Assembly (NCBI RefSeq): GCF_019649055.1 | Contig: NW_026570230.1 | Location: 496,001-560,000 of the forward strand | Direction: 5' to 3' | Length of the DNA stretch: 64,000 nucleotides | DNA from: Paramacrobiotus metropolitanus | Lineage: Eukaryota > Tardigrada > Eutardigrada > Parachela > Macrobiotidae | In this document: piece after piece, positions 60,160 through 64,000 of the stretch | Position numbering within the stretch: the first letter of the stretch is position 1 | How the letters are laid out: each line of letters begins with the position of its first letter | Translations under genes and position numbers: made by a program | The notes under the pieces: generated by a model | Databases searched by the model: none | Told to the model about the DNA's origin: nothing | The model's input: only the letters and a program-made list of their open reading frames with translations

Positions 60160-60754
60160 GCTGCGTGCACGGGAAAACACGGGTGTTGTGCCGTTGGCTG
60201 CGTGCTCGGGTATTATTATTTACACGGGCGTTGGATGTGTGCACAGCTTTTTGATTTGAATTTTTTTTACGTATTTCGAAAAGATCTTATCGTTGGTTGA
60301 CATTTTTATGTTATAGGTATGTTGTTATAGCACAAAATCTTCGAAAGAACGAACTTCAACGAAGCTTTTTTCCTTCTTCCATTGCGAATGCAATCTTGCT
60401 CCGTCAAGTTCAGAAACTTTTGAAGATAATTTTTTAAACTAATTTTGTATGTCGTTTTGCTTTTATTTTTCCAGTTTAAAACCGTGACCCTTTGATGAGC
60501 CAGTAATCAGTATTGAGTTAAGCGGTGCTTAATGGCAGAGGGTAGCGGTAATTTTAAAGGTGCTTATAACGACATCCATAAAAAAAAACGATGTTTTAAT
60601 GCAAACTTTTTCAAAAGCTACAAGGTATTCGTTACTGGCTGCTGTATTACAGAATAAAATACTGCAGAATTTAATTTTCTTAATTTAATAAATTTAAATT
60701 AAATAAACTGCCCGTGCACGCAGCCAACACCCGTGTCTCCCCGTGCACGTAGCC
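60160..60754. mobile_element. 595-bp inverted-repeat element
   Basis: The left end (GCTGCGTGCACGGGAAAACA, then CGGGTGTT and GGCTGCGTGC) is inverted at 60709-60754 with a small insertion. The interior is AT-rich with no ORF. Flanking duplication is not evident. Confidence 0.75.
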
Positions 60755-60803
60755 ATAATGTTAAACTTTTCGTTGCACTTTTTCTGGTATACGAGTATTA
60801 AGT

Positions 60804-61585
60804 AGGTTGCGTTTTGCACGGCCATACGATTAACGGCAAAATTAACGACGGTTTTAACGTTGTTAATTTAATGTGCCGTTGATTCGAATAAGAGGTTGCG
60901 TTATACACTAAAGAATTTACTGCCCCTGAAATTAGCGGGAGGAACTGCTATCATCCAGTCTCCATTCATCATTTCGTTTACCAGCGTAGAGATAACAAAA
61001 TGCAGATTTTCATGTGATGTAAATAGCTTAGAGAGATCTGCGGTTTAAGTTTCCGCACAGACGTTACAAAGATTAGTCTTTTCATTCGGGAATGCGTGAA
61101 TTTCTTGAAAACTGGTGAGTATGCAGGGATGCACAGTACAGGCTACAAAGCTGCTACAGAAATTAGAACATTTGGTTGCTGAATCAGCAAAGTATTCGTA
61201 TAACTGTGTTTTAGTTTTTACAATAATTGTTACTTTTATGACAAAGTAAATTATTTTGCTTTCTAAATGGCTGCCAAAAACATCACTGACAGAAGTTCAA
61301 TTGTCGAGACTGGTGCAATTTTCGAAAATTCGAGTCGAGTGGGCAACTCAGGATTGAATGCCCAGGCAGAAATTCACTGGGTAGACTGTCTAGCCTATTC
61401 AGTCTTCGTGCTCAATGGTCCATGTAGGCCCAGTCGTTTATTACTGAATTTCAACGTCGTTATTAACGAAACGATACCCCCTTCGTTTCGTTAATAACGA
61501 CGGGTACTGCCGTTTAAACGTTCGTTAATTGTATCCCGTCGTTAATTCTATCGTCAATCGTACCCCTTCGTTGATACCGCAACCT
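60804..61585. mobile_element. 782-bp inverted-repeat element with GTTAACGACGG words
   Basis: AGGTTGCG at 60804, followed by TACGATTAACGGCAAAATTA, matches the reverse complement of 61530-61585 (TACGATTGACGATAGAATTA, AACGACGG). The interior has a perfect 20-bp-arm palindrome at 61455-61502. A short ORF at 61267-61494 inside it has no domain and is not called. Confidence 0.65.
61455..61502. repeat. perfect 20-bp-arm palindrome
   Basis: CGTCGTTATTAACGAAACGA at 61455-61474 is inverted exactly at 61483-61502, with an 8-base loop. Confidence 0.9.
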
Positions 61586-62380
61586 GCTTATTGTTTCCAA
61601 TCATTATACGCTTTTTGGATATGAGTCTTCCTCATAATGTGAGTTTACTCACCAGGGACGCGTCACCGGCTCCCCTCAGAAAAATTTCATATTTTGTAGG
61701 GTGACAGAGTAACAATAGGGCATTACTAAAAAAATAGTTTCAACTGCTATGAGCAACAGGGAGGGGCCCAACAAAATTAAAAAGTTAAAGATACGCTATG
61801 TTATAAACTTATAACGAATGCATTGCATTGTACGCTAGTTTAAGTATGTAGGTAGTACTAGGTACTTATATGATACGACCCATAATTATGGCAGTGAGCC
61901 ACTTCGTACGCTTTTGTATGAGCATTAACGCTTATGTTGGCTTAAAATCCTTTGTTTACCCATTTCTAGTAAACGCCATTCATTTATTTTTATAGAGACA
62001 GATCGGTCTTACTTCGGTTTTCGTGCTAGCAGTACTTGTAATTCGTGCTAAAAACTGATAGTTCAAACTGAAACTGAAATATGAGCACATGTAGATTCAT
62101 TCTTAAAAAATAAGTTTACTTATACGAGTATCACCTACAAAGTACAAACCAGCTTCAGAAACAAAAGCGGGTTAACAAAGAATATGGAACACACAGTCAC
62201 GCCGGTATGCCTTGTACGATATAGCAAGTGCCGCCTAGTAGGATAAACTCATATTTTGGTCAATATGCGCAGATTTGAACTTTACTGTGTAAGTGTCAGC
62301 TGTACGTCACTGCAGGTGTACGTCCGTACACTTGATTTTAAACGATTTTCAGTCTGCTAACGTACTGTTTATGTGACACA
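61586..62380. other. intergenic region
   Basis: 800 bases of AT-rich DNA, no gene. One TATACGAGTA word is at 62121-62130. Confidence 0.5.
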
Positions 62381-62389
62381 GTAGTTATT

Positions 62390-64000
62390 ATAATATTATG
62401 AATACTGTACATCTCTTGCAGGTTTTCGGCCTCTCCTCTTTGTTACCTGTTCTCGGCTTCCACTGAGCCGATTTTGCAGCTTTAAATTTTCACAGAATCT
62501 TTTCAAAACGTAGAGTAAAACAAAGCTAGTGGTTTTTTTACTCTCACAAGTAGGATAAGCCCAGTGGTCTCTAAAAGGCTTGTAGCCATGGATGCCATAG
62601 GGCTAACATGCGCTTGTCTTTCACCACAGGCAAAATAGGGTTTAACAAGAAACAGATTTGGCTTCGCCTCTGCGTTTCTTGTGGACCACATACCGAGTGA
62701 ACGAATGATTCGGTTAGTTTTAAAATAAAATGAAAACTAGCAGCCGGGGCACAAACGAAACAAATTTTAATGGCGAAAAGTCAACATTTGAAGAACTGGG
62801 CATCAGATATTGGCCTAATCGATCTCAACTCATAAGAAACAGTGCAAACTGCTACGTAATATATAATGTCAGTAAACGTCCGCTTGGTGACTGGTCAGCA
62901 ATCTAAATGCAGAAACCGGAAAAATTTCAGTTGATACAAACGCAAGTTGACCCCAGAACATTCCCTGTCACCAGTAGATCTAGTAAACTGAAGGCGAGCT
63001 GTTGTCTTATACTCGTAATAAATTAACTGGTTTCAAACAAATTCTTAACTGCTATTAAATAACTAATGCTTCCTCGAATACAGGCATAACTGTTAACTAT
63101 GAACTCATAACTACTGTCTCCTTGAACACACTGCAACTTTTGAATTTTAAACTGTCTATTTGCCCAGTCGTAAGCCAATATTCATCCGTGCTCAGCTTGT
63201 TATATGAATACTGTACATCTCTTGCAGGTTTTCTGCTTCTCCTCTTTGTTCTCAATGATCTCAGCTCCCACTCATCCAATTTTCTCGCTTTAAAATGTTC
63301 TGGAAACTGCTCGGCCTAGCGGGTGATCTAAGGCTAATCGTTGTTTGCTAAATGCAGAACCTCAAGCCCAGTGGTCACTCGAAGGCTTGTTACCATGGAG
63401 GCCATAGCGCTAACATGGCTGGTCTGTTACCACGGTCACATTACACTGTACTTACTCAGTTAGCTCAAATATAAAACAGCTTCGGCTGCGCCTCTGCGTT
63501 TCCTGTGTTCCGTGGGCTGACTGTACGACACTTCGTTGCTATTACAGTTTCGCAAGTTTAGCAGAATAAACAGAAAAACAGCAGCCGAGCCACAAAACGA
63601 CACAAACTCTATAAACAAAGGACAATAATCTAAGAACTGAACATTAGTAGCAACTGGACTGAGAGACCCCGTTTGCTAAAGTAATGCCCGACAATGACAG
63701 CAAGCGTCCACAGGTTGGCTAATCACTAAGCCAAACGACAAGAAAAGGAAAAATTCACCTGATACAACCGCCGCAGAGCATTTCCTGTCTTTTGTTAAAT
63801 CCGATAAACTTAACGAAATCTGTTTTCTTATACAAAAACCAACTATTTTCAAACAAAGAAAAATAACTGTTACTGCTTTCTCGAATGGGCTTCAACGTAT
63901 GAATTTTAAACTAATTTACTTGCCCAGTCGTAAGCCAATATTCATCCGTGCTCATCTTGTTATCTACATTCGAAACAGTTATGACAGGAACTACTGACCA
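62390..64000. repeat. tandem repeat of about 0.76-0.81 kb, running off the window
   Basis: ATGAATACTGTACATCTCTT at about 62398 recurs near 63207. GCTTGTAGCCATGGATGCCA at about 62578 recurs, diverged, near 63386. GCCCAGTCGTAAGCCAATAT at 63163 recurs at 63923. At least two units are present and a third begins before the edge. There is no ORF longer than 65 codons. A diverged single copy sits at 36720-37060. Confidence 0.8.

Noticed and set aside
1-64000. tRNA, rRNA or CRISPR features
   Set aside because: No tRNA-like box B context or cloverleaf, no rRNA sequence and no regularly spaced short repeat array was seen by eye; a covariance-model scan was not possible.

Overview
This is a nuclear window from an invertebrate animal. 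The genes are metazoan (APC5, MARF1, DNAJC9, MUS81, RPB11, SAE1, ABHD10, PTPMT1, GPN2, LIM proteins). They carry short GT-AG introns, mostly 60-400 nt, in AT-rich non-coding DNA. The host is not proven. A small ecdysozoan such as a tardigrade would fit the compact genes plus a bacterial-type secreted peptidase, but nothing here is diagnostic. Exon boundaries were set by reading GT-AG sites and checking that reading phase closes across every junction; the closure is exact for MARF1 (16 exons), APC5, SAE1, LIM-A, LIM-C, ABHD10 and PTPMT1.

Layout. 0-2 kb: the 5' part of a DNAJC9-like co-chaperone gene (minus), running off the left edge, and a small unknown ORF. 2.3-11.3 kb: a housekeeping cluster, MUS81 (+), RPB11 (+), APC5 (-), SAE1 (+). 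12-14.2 kb: a LIM gene with a long histidine-rich, RRxS-rich disordered N-terminus (-). 17.9-18.6 kb: an intronless secreted protein with a peptidoglycan-binding domain and an M15-type zinc peptidase domain (+), the best candidate for horizontal transfer. 19.2-25.8 kb: MARF1 (-). 27.5-33.9 kb: two more LIM genes (-), one an N-terminally truncated paralogue with a one-base frameshift. 37.6-43.4 kb: ABHD10 (+), PTPMT1 (+), GPN2 (-) and a basic AT-hook-like low-complexity gene (+) whose frame shifts twice.

43.4-64 kb is a mobile-element district: a palindromic MITE, a 2.8-kb Mutator-like element with about 0.9-kb inverted repeats and a perfect 9-bp target duplication, a decayed PIF/Harbinger element, a broken Ty3/gypsy retrotransposon, a 900-bp foldback element built of TTCGGCC repeats with its own 9-bp target duplication, two further inverted-repeat elements, and a tandem repeat of about 0.8 kb reaching the right edge.

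The genes do not form one pathway. Local logic is limited to divergent pairs with short shared upstream regions (APC5/SAE1 and GPN2/AT-hook gene), adjacent ABHD10 and PTPMT1 (both mitochondrial in other animals), and a dispersed LIM family that uses an unusual half-LIM plus LIM arrangement. Most open frames shorter than 100 codons elsewhere are chance.
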